Part shown: positions 43,107 to 54,109 of the stretch, piece after piece
Position numbering within the stretch: the stretch's first letter is position 1
Layout: each line of letters starts with the position of its first letter
From: Bufo bufo
Lineage: Eukaryota; Chordata; Amphibia; Anura; Bufonidae
Reading direction: 5' to 3'
NCBI RefSeq assembly: GCF_905171765.1
Contig: NC_053392.1
Location: 407,072,565-407,136,564, forward strand
DNA: 64,000 nt
Notes under the pieces: generated by a model
Seen by the model: the letters and a program-made list of their open reading frames with translations, nothing else
The model's database searches: none
Told to the model about the DNA's origin: nothing
Translations under genes and position numbers: made by a program

Positions 43107-44499
43107 AAATTATTAATTCACTGCATAGAAAAGCAGAATTGATAATGTGGCTGGAGGTAAATTAAGATTTCACTGTATAACAATTTTACTGTTTGCCAGT
43201 TAGATTACAGGCCGCAAAAATTGTGCATTCACCGTACATAAATAATAAATTATGTGGCTGGAGGTATTTTAGACGGTCATTAGATAACAATTTAACTGCA
43301 GGCCAGTACAAATAGATGTCAAATACATATGTTTAAAAGAACAAAAAAATCGAAAATTGGATTAAAAACATGTAGGTATTAGAGAGGGCTCACCTGTTTA
43401 ATCAAGAATGGTATGGGTGCTCCTACAAAGAGGATTCACCCAATCCTCTAAAAATATTAGGAACAAGAGAAAAGTAGTAGGGCACACCAATATTCGGTTC
43501 CACACAGACAATTAATACAACAATATTTATTAATCGTGATATACACTATTAGACGAACATGCTAAAATTACACACTCTAAAATTAATAAAATTAATAAAA
43601 TGTTAAATACAGTAATAAATAATAAATATTGAATATTATCTGTATTTGGACCAGAGTTTATTATATGGTGTGATGATGTCTTTCCAAGCGGGTTAATTAA
43701 CCCAATCAATATCCTAGTAAGTAATGTTTCAATCGTGGAGGTAGATTTGATATTTGGATATAGTTTTTTAAATAGTCACTTGTATCCTTGCGACCTAATA
43801 GTCGCTTCACATGTATTGTCGCTACAATATTACTGCCTGTTAGCAAGAATAAGCCGGAGCTGTTTTACTCACAGTTTTAGATGGAGTAGTGTCGGCTTTT
43901 ATTGCATCACTAGTGGCGTCCCACGTGTGATGGAGTTCTCTACAGGCTGTGATGTATAGAAGTTTGGTTTCCACAGGATTTATGCGGATTCGGGATCCTC
44001 GGTGATCATATATAACCGTACTGTATTGGAGGTCAGTTGGTAGTGTATTCCTTCTGTGTTCTTAGTTAATATCTCGCAGGGATGGACTTCACCAAAAAAT
44101 CGACTCTCCAAAAGGCAGGTATCCGGCTTGTCTTTGTTTTTAAAGATGGAAATTCACCGATCCCTCACTTCTTTCTTTCCTTTAAGCGCTTTTGGTCCTC
44201 CGGTACTGTACTTTGTTTAATGGGATAGTTACCAAAACCTTTTCTCCTGGATTAAAAACATGGCTAAACCCCCCCCCCCCCCCCCCTTGGAAAAAAAACA
44301 AATGATAATAGTTGAAATTCAATAACACGTGGTCATCACAAGTGTTGAATTCCTCCGAGGTCCCAAACATTAGGCATTCACCGGACAGAAAAGGCCTTTT
44401 TATGCGCTGTATTTACCTAAGACAGGGACCATTATTTGTTCTGGATGATGGCGGATATTTGTGGGCTGGCATGAGGAAATACAATTAAACGTGGTCGTC

Positions 44500-47400
44500 A
44501 CAGGTGTTGAATTCCTCCGAGATCCATGCCTCATTCATTTTTAGAAATGTGAGGTAATCCACATTGTCGTGAGCTAGACGAGTGCGCTTATCGGTCACAA
44601 TCCATCCTGCTGTGCTGAACGTCCTTTCGAAAAGGACACTCGACAAGGGGGGAAGCCAAGAGTTCCATGGAAAATTGTGCCAGCTCTGGCCACAGGTCAA
44701 GCCTGCACACCCAGTAGTCCAGGGGTTCCTCGCTTCTCAGAGCGTCTACATTGGCCGTTAACCCGATGTAGCTGGACACCTGTCAGTCTAGGTGTTCCCT
44801 GAGGCTGGATCCGGAGGGCGGCTGTCGATGGGTTAGTTGCAAGAATGATCTAAAATCCGAAGTGACCAACACATCGGCAAACGGCCCTTTTCTTGCATGT
44901 GCTGTAGAATTAGTACTCACAACTGTTTCTCTGTGGGTGGAAATTCCTCTGCCAGCGCTCGCAAAAGCAGAATGCAGCATCTCGCGCACCAAGGCCTGGA
45001 AATGCTGCATTCTGACAGCCCTCTGAGATGCTGGTAACATGTCCGCCATTTTGTGTTTGTACCGGGGGTCTAAGTATGTTGCCACCCAGTACTGGTCCTT
45101 TCCCTTTATGCTTTTTATATGGGGATCCCTCTTCAAACACTGGAACATGAAGGCCCCCATTTGAACTAAATTGGAAGCAGTGGAGCGGCCTAGCTCCTGC
45201 TCATCACCCAGGAGAATGTCGTCCTTAATCTCCTCCCCCCATCCACGGACAACACCAGGGATCACAAAAAAGTTTAAAGCCTGCTCTTCTTGCTGCTCCT
45301 CCTCCTCCTCCTCCTCCCCCCCCCAGGCACCATTCTCCTGACTCCTCTTCAGACTCCTGCTGACTTGTCTCAGATGTAGTAGCCCCCCCTGGGAATTTTT
45401 TTCAGCATTGCGACTTCCTCATCTTCGTGCTCGTCGACGGCTTGATCAATGTCATGACGCAATGCACGCTCCAAAAAGAAGGCGTAAAGTATGATGTCAC
45501 TGATGGCGCCCTGGCTGTGACTGACCAGTTTGGTGATCTCATCAAATGGCCGCAGAAGTCTGCATGTGTCGCGCATGAGCAGCCACTGATGCGGTGAAAA
45601 AAAACCAGAACCTGTCCTGCCGCAGAGTTCGTGCAGGTAGTCGTTAAAGGGAACCTCCCAAAACCATCCCAAGCCATCAGTACCTGCATTTAGCGAGCAG
45701 CATGTTTCTGATGATGCCTTTCTTCCTAAATGCAGGTGCGGCAAAAGTACTGAAAATGTTGTTTTATACCCTGCCCGGCGTGCTTCTCCACACATGCTTG
45801 AAGTCAAGGAGGCAGCGGCCTCCTTGCTTCAAGTCACGTAACCGCGCCCCCTTTCCTTCCCCTTTGCTGTGACTGACAGTTCGGCTGGCTTTGCTGAGCT
45901 CTCGTGCATAAGCGCTGTCAGTCACAGCGAAGGGGCAGGGAAGGGGGCTTGGTTACTGTGACTTAAAGCAAGGAGGCCACTGCCTCCTTGATTTCAAGCA
46001 TGTGTGGAGAAGCACGCCGGGCAGGGGATAAAACAACGTTTTCAGTACTTTTGCGGCATCTGCATTTAGGAAGAAAGGAATCATCAGAAACACACTGCTG
46101 GCTACACGCAGGTACTGCTGGTGGCTTGGGATGGTTTTGGGAGGTAACAGGTTCCCTTTAACGGCATGCTTCTGCTGGAGAAGCCTATCAAGCATATACA
46201 AGGTGGAGTTCCAGCGCATCGGGCAGTCACAAATCAGACGTCTGACGGGCAAGTGGTGTCGCCGCTGAATGTCAGCAAGGCGAGCCATGGCCAGAGATTT
46301 TCCTGGCCTTCCGCAAGACGTCCTGGACCCCGGGGTATTTGGCTGCACGACTAAGTTCAGGACGTATGCCATGCATGGCACGTCTGTCATTTTGCCCTGT
46401 ATCAGCGTGCTCAGCAGATTGGCACCGTTGGCTCTTGGCTTCCAGGCACAACAGTCACAGCACAGCATAGCAACGTCTCACCGGGCACGTCGAATAGGTT
46501 CTGGGGAGCTCGGGGGGGGGGGGGGGGGGGGGGTGCAGTGGAAGAGGCCATACCAGTGGAAAAGGAGGAGTCAACTGAGGAGAAGACAAAGGATGGAGTA
46601 GGAGGAGAAGAAGAGGCAGGCCTGCATGCAATCCGTGGCGGTAACACCAAATCCACATGGGTGCCACGGGTTACTTGCATGGGCAAGAGGATTATCCGGC
46701 ATCATCATTTTTTTACGCTCGAACACTTGGGCAACGGAAGCCTGCCTTGTGCCAGATGAACGCGACGACAGCACGGTGGAAGGTAGAGTGGAGGACAAAT
46801 GGGAGTAGAGAGTAGAAGAAGGAGAAGAGGCAGGACGTGGAGCACCGGGAGTATGGCTTTGTGGGTTCTGACGGCGTTGCTCCCACTGGGCTCAGTAATG
46901 GGAGGCCAGGCGCCTTCATAAGGCGGTCGTCCCTAGGTGAGTGTTGGGCTTACCGTTGACAGCACAGGCTACAGATGGCAACACTATTGTCAGCAGCTGA
47001 CAAGTTAAAAAAAGCAGACACTGCAGAGCCTTGTGCCGGCATCCTTCGAGCGCAAGATGTGACCGTGCATGGTGGATGGCTCGCTCCAGATGCATTTGCA
47101 GTCTGCTTTTTGCCTCCTGTGCACTGCAAGTTCTGCCTGCTTCTCCTCCTTCTCCTCCCTATCTGCTGCTCCGTCTCTCCCTCTGAACTCCCCTCCTCTT
47201 CCTCTCTTGTGGGCACCAATGTGACGTCCATCGACAAGTCACCATCGTCACCTTCACCACCACTGACATTAGAGATCTCGGAGTAGGCAGCAACAGTGGG
47301 GCCACCCTCCTTGGGCTGATCTGAGTACTGTCGTCAGACCGCTGGGTGCCGTCCGTTGCTACCTCCTCTTCCTCATCCGATGCCAAGAATGGCTGCGCAT

Positions 47401-47698
47401 CGGTAAGGTATGGGAATTGATGGGAAAGTAATTCCTCTGACACGAGTGAAGGGGCTATGGTGGTGGTGGTGTCTTTGAGGGAGCACACAGCAGAGAGTAA
47501 GGAGGGTGCAGATACAGAGGATGAGGAGGGTGCAGAAGCGGAAGGCTGAGTGAACCACTCAACCAACTCTGGTGCGTCCTTTGACGTAATCGCAGGCACC
47601 TTTTCCAACTTCCTACTTAGGCTCCGGCCTTGTGCACCTGCCCGACCCCTACCTCCCCTGCGTAATGGCCGGCCTCTTCCTCTGCCTGTCATTTTCAA
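44500..47698 (-). pseudogene. hAT transposase remnant
   Basis: Start at 47698 gives MTGRGRGRPLRRGGRGRAG, an acidic/Ser-rich linker, a BED finger (FFNLSAADNSVAICSLCCQR at about 46990) and VAQVFERKK. The segment with the first catalytic Asp is missing near a 22-base G run at 46512..46533. The text resumes with NGANLLSTLIQGKMTDVPC, PMRWNSTLYMLDRLLQQKHA, the MITE, LHELCGRTGSGFF, a Glu-rich run, QYWVATYLDPRYKHKM (conserved LDPRYK word) and the dimerisation domain FERTFSTAGWIVTDKRTRL and VDYLTFLKMNEAW. Multiple frameshifts; inactive. Confidence 0.87.
45648..46157. mobile_element. Palindromic T2/Kolobok-type MITE in hAT transposase
   Basis: 510 bp flanked by TTAA (45644..45647 and 46158..46161), giving TTAAAGGGAACCTCCCAAA at the left and TTAAAGGGAACCTGTTACC inverted at the right, fitting the TTAAAGGRR rule. 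Long inverse arms share CCTGCATTTAGG-type and GAAGCACGCCGGGCAGGG words around a centre near 45900. On both sides the hAT reading text can be followed. Confidence 0.9.
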
Positions 47699-47774
47699 AA
47701 TGACCCTGTGACAAAGTCCCTATAGAAGAGCAGAATTTGTTGAAGCAGGTATATAGAACCGCTTAAACAGTTAT

Positions 47775-48200
47775 TTTTGGGGGCAACTGGTATATCATAC
47801 CAGTTGAAATTATTTGTTCCAATAGTGTTTGTCCCTCTGTATAGCTTGGGTATCTCAGCAGAACCGCACACAACTCCTGCAAATTACAAATGCACTATAC
47901 GGAAAGTATATTCTAGGTATATCACACCTCTGCCTCAATCAGTTTTTTGGGGGGGCAAATGTTATATCACACTATTTGCAATTATTTGTTCAAAAAGTGT
48001 TTGTCTCTCTGTATAGCTGGGGTATCTCTGCAGAACCGCACACAACTCCTGCAAATTACAAATGTACTATATCGAAATTATATAATAGGTATATCACACC
48101 CCTGCCTCAGTGTTTTTTGGGGGTGCAACTGGTATATCACACCAGTTGCAATTATTTGTTCCAATAGCGTTTGTCCCTCTGTATAGCTGGGGTATCTCAA
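47775..48200. repeat. About 171-bp tandem repeat, 2.5 copies
   Basis: GCAACTGGTATATCA-type unit starts at about 47783, 47955 and 48125. Units share AATTATTTGTT and AGAACCGCACACAACTCCTG. It lies upstream of the minus-strand hAT transposase, so it is its 5' noncoding part. Confidence 0.9.
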
Positions 48201-48205
48201 ATGTA

Positions 48206-49290
48206 CTATATGGAAATCACTGGCGTACATACAGGGGTCGCAGTTGTGACCAGGCCCGGCACTCCAGGAGCCCGGCCGCCTGTGGACCCCCCACCAGGGC
48301 GCTGGCAGGGGCCCCGCTGTACTCACATGTAATGGAGCGCTCTGATGGGGCCTGGCATGAAGTACAGTGGCAATTTTGGACCCCATCAGAGCACTCCATG
48401 CCTCCATTACATGTATAATATGGGTGGGGGGGGGAGAGGGGTGGAGCGCATACTCACTCTCACACACCCGGCCAGGCAGTTTGTTTCAATAGTGAAGCAG
48501 GGAAACCTCTCTGCTCCCTGCTTCACTGATCTTCAGAGCTCAGGAGCTCCCCCTGCTGGCCCCACATTGCGCTGCTGGCTGTGGGAGGAGAATCTGCCTT
48601 CAGCACAGCCAGCAGCGCGATGAATGTGGGAGCTTGTCATCAGGGAAGAAGGTAAGTATGTGTTTTTTTTTTTTTTCTAACGCTGCAGCCAGGGGGCAAG
48701 GGGGGGTTGTTTGATGGGCACAACTAGAGTGAGGGGGCACAAAAGTGGGCATCTCTACTGAGGGGAACCTAATCTGCCATAACTAATTTGAGTGGGCACC
48801 TAATCTGCCATAACTACTGTGAGGGGAGCACATATGAAGGCAAAACTATGAGGGGACACATATGAAGGCATAACTACTGTGAGGGGGCATGTAATCTGGC
48901 ATAACCACTCTGAGGGGGCACATAACTGGGCATAAATACTGTGAGGGGCACATAATCTGGCATAACTACTGTGAGGGGGCACATATCTGGGCATTACTAC
49001 TGTGAGGGGGCACATAACGGCATTACTACTGTGAGGGGACACATAATCTGGCATTACTACTGTGAGGGGGCACATATCTGGGCATAACTACTGTGACAGG
49101 AACAAAGGTGGGCATAACTACTGTGCGTGGGCCACAAGGTGGGCATTAGTACTGTGTGGTTGCATTTAGGGGAAATGTCCTAGATTACCCTGCTATACAT
49201 TGGCATGGCTCAATCTTACAAGCCAGCACAGTGCTGGTGATTTCACAGGGGCAGTCACCATCCCTTCCTTATGTGATTATTCTTTTTTTC
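48206..49290. repeat. hAT-terminus scrap with hairpins and 33-bp minisatellite
   Basis: CACTGGCGTACATAC at 48206 resembles the terminus of the MITE at 30045, but no right end was found. Hairpins occur at about 48329..48418 (CATGTAATGGAGCGCTCTGA and inverse) and 48548..48632. From 48716 to 49150 an imperfect array of about 33 bp uses GGGCATAACTACTGTGAGGG. No coding sequence. Confidence 0.7.
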
Positions 49291-49408
49291 TCACCACAGG
49301 GACCTTGTTCTGGATCCAGCGGACATCACGCCGATGCCAGTGATACCCTGGATGAGGTAAGACCAGATTTTATTGGGACTGGGTGAGTGTAGCCATGCAT
49401 TGGGCTTA

Positions 49409-49687
49409 GGGCTCTTTAACACGAGTGGATCCCGTGTGGGTAATCCGCTGCGTGAAAGAGAGCCAAGCCCCGTTCCGGACAGCAGAGACACGGAGCATTA
49501 ACATGATTGATAATGCTCCGTGCCTCTCTGTGATCTTTTTACTACAATATCACAGTGAGATAAAGTTGTCACCGTGATTTTGTAGTAAAAAGATCACAGT
49601 CAATCATGTTACTGCTCCGTGTCTCTGCTGTCCAGATTGGGGCTTGGCACTCATTCACGCAGCGGATTAACCGCACGAAAAGAGTCC
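49409..49687. mobile_element. Harbinger-like MITE
   Basis: 279 bp flanked by TTA (49406..49408 and 49688..49690), the 3-bp duplication type of PIF/Harbinger. Termini GGGCTCTTTAACACGAG and inverted GGACTCTTTTCGTGCGG, with further inverse words TAATCCGCTGCGTGAA and GCTCCGTG. It forms one long hairpin centred near 49545. Confidence 0.85.
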
Positions 49688-49721
49688 TTAGTAAGAAAAT
49701 CTGCTGCTTCTTTGTAAAAAT

Positions 49722-49737
49722 GGGGGGGGGGGGGGGG
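49722..49737. repeat. Homopolymer run of 16 G
   Basis: Uninterrupted G run followed by CGGGCCC. It sits between a MITE and a hairpin. Confidence 0.9.
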
Positions 49738-49845
49738 CGGGCCCAGTTCAAAGTTTGCACTGTTAGAATCTAGACTCCCTCCCGAGACTGAGAGCTGCCT
49801 GCTGCACCTGCTACATAGGTATGCTGGGAGTGGGGACAGACCTGT

Positions 49846-49979
49846 AGGGCATGCTGCTGCAGAACGCAAGGGGTGAAGCCACTGTCAGACACACCATCCT
49901 ATCCCAGTGATAGTCTATCACTGGGATGGTGTGTTCCTGCCAGTGGTTTCACCCCTTGTGTTCTGCAGCAGCATGCCCT
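49846..49979. repeat. Hairpin, about 65-bp arms
   Basis: Left arm AGGGCATGCTGCTGCAGAAC..., right arm the inverse ending GCAGCATGCCCT, centre at about 49912 within GTGATAGTCTATCAC. Small mismatches only. Probably a tiny MITE; flanks give no clear duplication. Confidence 0.85.
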
Positions 49980-50020
49980 GCACTTATGTACAGCCTATAC
50001 CTATGTGCAGCCTACAACTA

Positions 50021-51636
50021 CACTGCGTGCAGAATTATTAGGCAAATTAGTATTTTGACCACATCATCCTCTTTATGCATGTTGTCTTACTCCAAGCTGT
50101 ATAGGCTCAAAAGCCTACTACCAATTAAGCATATTAGGTGATGTGCATCTCTGTAATGAGAAGGGGTGTGGTCTAATGACATCAACACCCTATATTAGGT
50201 GTGCATAATTATTAGGCAACTTCCTTTCCTTTGGCAAAATGGGTCAAAAGAAGGACTTGACAGGCTCAGAAAAGTCAAAAATAGTGAGATATCTTGCAGA
50301 GGGATGCAGCACTCTTAAAATTGCAAAGCTTCTGAAGCGTGATCATCGAACAATCAAGCGTTTCATTCAAAATAGTCAACAGGGTCGCAAGAAGCGTGTG
50401 GAAAAACCAAGGCGCAAAATAAATGCCCATGAACTGAGAAAAGTCAAGCGTGCAGCTGCCAAGATGCCACTTGCCACCAGTTTGGCCATATTTCAGAGCT
50501 GCAACATCACTGGAGTGCCCAAAAGCACAAGGTGTGCAATACTCAGAGGCCCCACAAGCTCATCTGTACCAGTGGTGGTCGTCTTTCAGCCTTTCTTACC
50601 TTGGCCATGTGCCAAGGTAAGAAAGGCTGAAAGACGACCACCACTGAACAAGACACACAAGCTGAAACGTCAAGACTGGGCCAAGAAATAGCTCAAGATT
50701 TTTCTAAGGTTTTATGGACTGATGAAATGAGAGTGAGTCTTGATGGGCCAGATGGATGGGCCCGTGGCTGGATTGGTAAAGGGCAGAGAGCTCCAGTCCG
50801 ACTCAGACGCCAGCAAGGTGGAGGTGGAGTACTGGTTTGGGCTGGTATCATCAAAGATGAGCTTGTGGGGCCTTTTCGGGTTGAGGATGGAGTCAAGCTC
50901 AACTCCCAGTCCTACTGCCAGTTTCTGGAAGACACCTTCTTCAAGCAGTGGTACAGGAAGAAGTCTGCATCCTTCAAGAAAAACATGATTTTCATGCAGG
51001 ACAATGCTCCATCACACACGTCCAAGTACTCCACAGCGTGGCTGGCAAGAAAGGGTATAAAAGAAGAAAATCTAATGACATGGCCTCCTTGTTCACCTGA
51101 TCTGAACCCCATTGAGAACCTGTGGTCCATCATCAAATGTGAGATTTACAAGGAGGGAAAACAGTACACCTCTCTGAACAGTGTCTGGGAGGCTGTGGTT
51201 GCTGCTGCACGCAATGTTGATGGTGAACAGATCAAAACACTGACAGAATCCATGGATGGCAGGCTTTTGAGTGTCCTTGCAAAGAAAGGTGGCTATATTG
51301 GTCACTGATTTGTTTTTGTTTTGTTTTTGAATGTCAGAAATGTATATTTGTGAATGTTGAGATGTTATATTGGTTTCACTGGTAAAAATAAATAATTGAA
51401 ATGGGTATATATTTGTTTTTTGTTAAGTTACCTAATAATTATGCACAGTAATAGTCACCTGCACACACAGATATCCCCCTAAAATAGCTAAAACTAAAAA
51501 CAAACTAAAAACTACTTCCAAAAATATTCAGCTTTGATATTAATGAGTTCTTTGGGTTCATTGAGAACATGGTTGTTGTTCAATAATAAAATTAATCCTC
51601 AAAAATACAACTTGCCTAATAATTCTGCACTCCCTG
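50021..51636 (+). mobile_element. Tc1/mariner DD37E element, damaged (copy 2)
   Basis: 1616 bp flanked by TA (50019..50020 and 51637..51638), with the same asymmetric termini and IR/DR motifs as copy 1. Its length equals copy 1 plus 57 (a 62-base rearranged block in place of 5 bases) minus 4 (a small deletion), so no other length changes exist. Noncoding ends are nearly identical to copy 1. Confidence 0.95.
50239..51308 (+). pseudogene. DD37E transposase with rearrangement, stop and frameshift
   Basis: Same protein as in copy 1 but broken three times: a block of locally copied inverted sequence (50549..50610), a TAG at 50689 and a 4-base deletion at about 50698. Downstream, the 193 residues from the Met at 50727 differ from copy 1 at a single position (NAPSHT against NAPSHA). 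The two remaining catalytic residues are preserved. Not functional. Confidence 0.95.
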
Positions 51637-51796
51637 TATATATTGCAGTACATAGGTGTAGACTGTATATAGATATAGACTGTATATAGGTTTAGGCATA
51701 TCTATCTAGCTACCTATCTCATATCTATCTATCCCACAGGGGTTATATTGTTCGGCATGGTGTAACTTCCAAACATTTGCTGTACAGTATACATTA

Positions 51797-52904
51797 TAGT
51801 GATGAGCGTCATATTCGAATTTGCGATATTTCGCGAATATTTCGCGAATATTTCTACGATTTTTTAACTCGAATTTTCGTAATGCGTTATATTCTACGAT
51901 TTTTTTATGCAAATTTTCGTAATGCGAATTTTTATTGCAAATTTTTAAACTTGCAACTATTAGACAAAGAAGATTATAGCACTATATTAGCTAAATTGCT
52001 ATAACTTAGCTTTTTCGAATATTCGTAATATTCTAAAACAAGAATATATAGCAATATAGCGAATATTCGAAAAATAACGAATATAGAGCAATTTAGCTAA
52101 TATAGTGCTATAATCTTCTTTGTCTAATAGTTGTAATTTTTTTCTCATCTCAAGTTCAGATTGGAAAAAAATTACAACTATTAAAAAAAAAAGATTATAG
52201 CACTATATTAGCTAAATTTCTCTATATTAGTTTTTTTTTCGAATATTCGCTATATTGCTAAAACTTTGTTTTTTCGAATATTCTTAATATTCTAAAACAA
52301 AAATATATAGCAATATAGCGAATATTCGAAAAAAACGAATATAGAGCAATTTAGCTAATATAGTGCTATAATCTTTCTTCTTATAGTTGTAATTTTTTTC
52401 CAATCTGAACTTCAGATGAGAAAAAAATTACAACTATTAGACAAAGAAGATTATAGCGTTATATTAGCTAAATTGCTCTATATTCGTTTTTTTTCGAATA
52501 TTCGCTATATTGCTATATATTCTTGTTTTAGAATATTGCGAATATTCGAAAAAACAAAGTTATAGCAATATAGCGAATATTCGAAAAAAAAAAACAGAAT
52601 ATAGAGCAATTTAGCTAATATAGTGCTATAATCTTTGTCTAATAGTTGTAAGTTGAAAAATTCGCAATAAAAATTCGCATTACGAAAATTTGCAAACAAC
52701 ACTACTCCTAAAGTCAAATATACTGCAGCCTTCTCATTGGCCCACAATCTAGAAGCAGGGAGGGATCATGTGTACTGATTTAAAAAAAAAATCGAATATT
52801 CGAAATTACGAATATATATCACTATATTCAAAATATTCACGAATTTTCGAAGTACCTATATTCGCGATAAAAATTCGAAATTAGAATATTCGTGATCAAC
52901 ACTA
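51797..52904. mobile_element. AT-rich hAT-type MITE (ATATTCG family)
   Basis: Starts TAGTGATGAGCGTCATATTC and ends with the inverse of TAGTGTTGATCACGAATATTC. The interior is made of alternating inverse copies of a roughly 130-bp block around GCAATATAGCGAATATTCG and TAGCTAATATAGTGCTATAAT words. The outside 8-mers (ATACATTA and ATCTATAC) do not match. Confidence 0.75.
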
Positions 52905-52905
52905 A

Positions 52906-53126
52906 TCTATACTAATAAAAGCCCTGTGTACATGCTCAGGGCTGTTGTCCATGCCGATTAGTGAAGTGCGCATGCGCAATTTTAGAAGCATTATACTTAC
53001 CTGCGCTGTATGTGGCCGGCCGGGCGCTCCTCTTACTGGTAAGTGAAAGGTCTGTGCTATAAGCAATGCGCCGCACAGACCTTTCACTTACCAGTAGGAG
53101 GAGCGGTCGGCCACAGACGGCGCAGG
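52906..53126 (+). mobile_element. Helitron-like 5' end
   Basis: Begins TCTATACTAATAAAAGCCCT directly after an A, the usual TC start and insertion after A of Helitrons. The first 35 bases match the terminus rebuilt at 60025 and 61645, as does AGTGCGCATGCGCA near 52967. A hairpin (53034..53100, CTGGTAAGTGAAAGGTCTGT and inverse) follows. No 3' CTRR end was found. Confidence 0.65.
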
Positions 53127-53260
53127 CAGTGGCATTGCAAGGGGGGTGCGGGCCGCACCGGGTGACACCAGTGATGGGTGTGACACCAGCAGGGCCGGCA
53201 TTTACGAAATCCCAGGCATAGTCATTTGTATTGCTTTACGAATCCCAGGCATTTCAGAAA

Positions 53261-53334
53261 AGCTTCTGCTGGGATTTGAACCCACAACCTTCTGAATCAG
53301 AGGCAAAGCACTTACCCACACGACCATAAGAGCT
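53261..53334 (-). repeat. tRNA-derived module (left copy)
   Basis: 74 bases on the minus strand with a 6-of-7 acceptor-like pairing (AGCTCTT and AGAAGCT, counting one wobble), a GTGTGGGTAAGTGC D-arm-like word and a T arm with GGGTTCAAATCCC. The D stem and anticodon stem are imperfect. It looks like a SINE head or old tRNA relic, not a working gene. Confidence 0.6.
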
Positions 53335-53936
53335 GCATTGCCACTGACTGAAAAAATATGAGGCTTCTACTGTTATAGATGGCTAAGTGTACATCTATAC
53401 ACATGACAGCTGCCCCAACACACCCAGCACTGCTATATCTCTATATGACAGCTGTCCCAGCACACTCAGCTCTGCTATATCTCTATATATGACAGCTGCC
53501 CCAGCAAACCCAGCTCTGCTACATCTATACACATGACAGCTGCCCAAACACACCCAGCTCTGCTACATCTATACACATGACAGCTGCCCCAGCACACTCA
53601 GCTCTGCTATATCTCTATATATCTATCTACTGTATAGCAATACTTAGAGATATATAGATGTAGCAGACCTGGGTGTGCTGGGGCAGCTGTCATATATAGA
53701 GATATAGTAGAGCTGAGTGTGCTGGTGCAACTGTCATGTGTATTAGATGTAGCAGAGCTGGGTGTGCTGGGGCAGCTATCATATATAGAGATATAGCAGA
53801 GCTGAGTGGGCTGGGACAGCTGTCATATAGAGATATAGCAGTGCTGGGTGTGTTGGGGCAGCTGTCATGTGTATAGATGTACACTTAGCCAGCTATAACA
53901 GTAGAAGTCTCATATTTTTTCAGTGAGTGGCATTGC

Positions 53937-54010
53937 AGCTGTTATGGCCGTGTGGGTAAGTGCTTTGCCTCTGATACAAAAGGTCGTGGGTTTCAATCCC
54001 AGCAGAAGCT
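53937..54010 (+). repeat. tRNA-derived module (right copy)
   Basis: The inverse partner of 53261..53334, also 74 bases: ATGGCCGTGTGGGTAAGTGC (A-box-like) and GTGGGTTTCAATCCC (B-box-like, with one extra T). Anticodon region differs (CTGATACAAAAGG against CTGATTCAGAAGG). Confidence 0.6.
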
Positions 54011-54109
54011 TTTCTGAAATACAGGCTAAATTAGAATACACAAGCACTGACTCCATATATGGACACAGGAAGAGGCTGCATCGCATCGCTGACATGGAGG
54101 TAAGTATAA

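Larger units (their letters stand above)
39425..44190 (-). mobile_element. Penelope-like retroelement with GIY-YIG endonuclease
   Basis: Minus-strand coding remnants from about 43106 down to 39638 give the N-terminal Penelope region, reverse transcriptase and GIY-YIG endonuclease. Upstream noncoding sequence to about 44190 contains ATAAATATTG, GGGCACACCAATATTCGG and other pseudo-LTR-like words. Downstream, a 75-bp piece of the coding end is repeated (39425..39499 and 39687..39761). Broken by at least two frameshifts. Confidence 0.9.
44290..48200 (-). mobile_element. Second hAT element, decayed and interrupted
   Basis: Minus-strand transposase remnants (47698..44500) with BED finger and hATC, followed on the higher-coordinate side by a roughly 171-bp tandem repeat. 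A TTAA-flanked MITE (45648..46157) lies within the transposase. Neither terminus with target duplication was found: the left side ends near an 18-base C run (44269..44286) and the right side near 48200. Confidence 0.85.
53248..54023. repeat. Long hairpin with tRNA-like outer modules
   Basis: Arms about 53248..53625 and 53640..54023 are inverse copies sharing TTTTCTGAAAT, TACTGTTATAG and CATGACAGCTGCCCC-type words. The inner parts consist of CAGCTGCCCCAGCACACCCA and CTCTGCTATATCTCTATAT units. Confidence 0.85.

Noticed and set aside
49846..49979. microRNA precursor
   Set aside because: Arms of about 65 bp with near-perfect pairing are typical of a MITE. Nothing in the sequence supports microRNA processing.
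53261..53334. Functional tRNA gene
   Set aside because: The D and anticodon stems do not pair well, and the two inverse copies differ in the anticodon loop. Better explained as tRNA-derived repeat.
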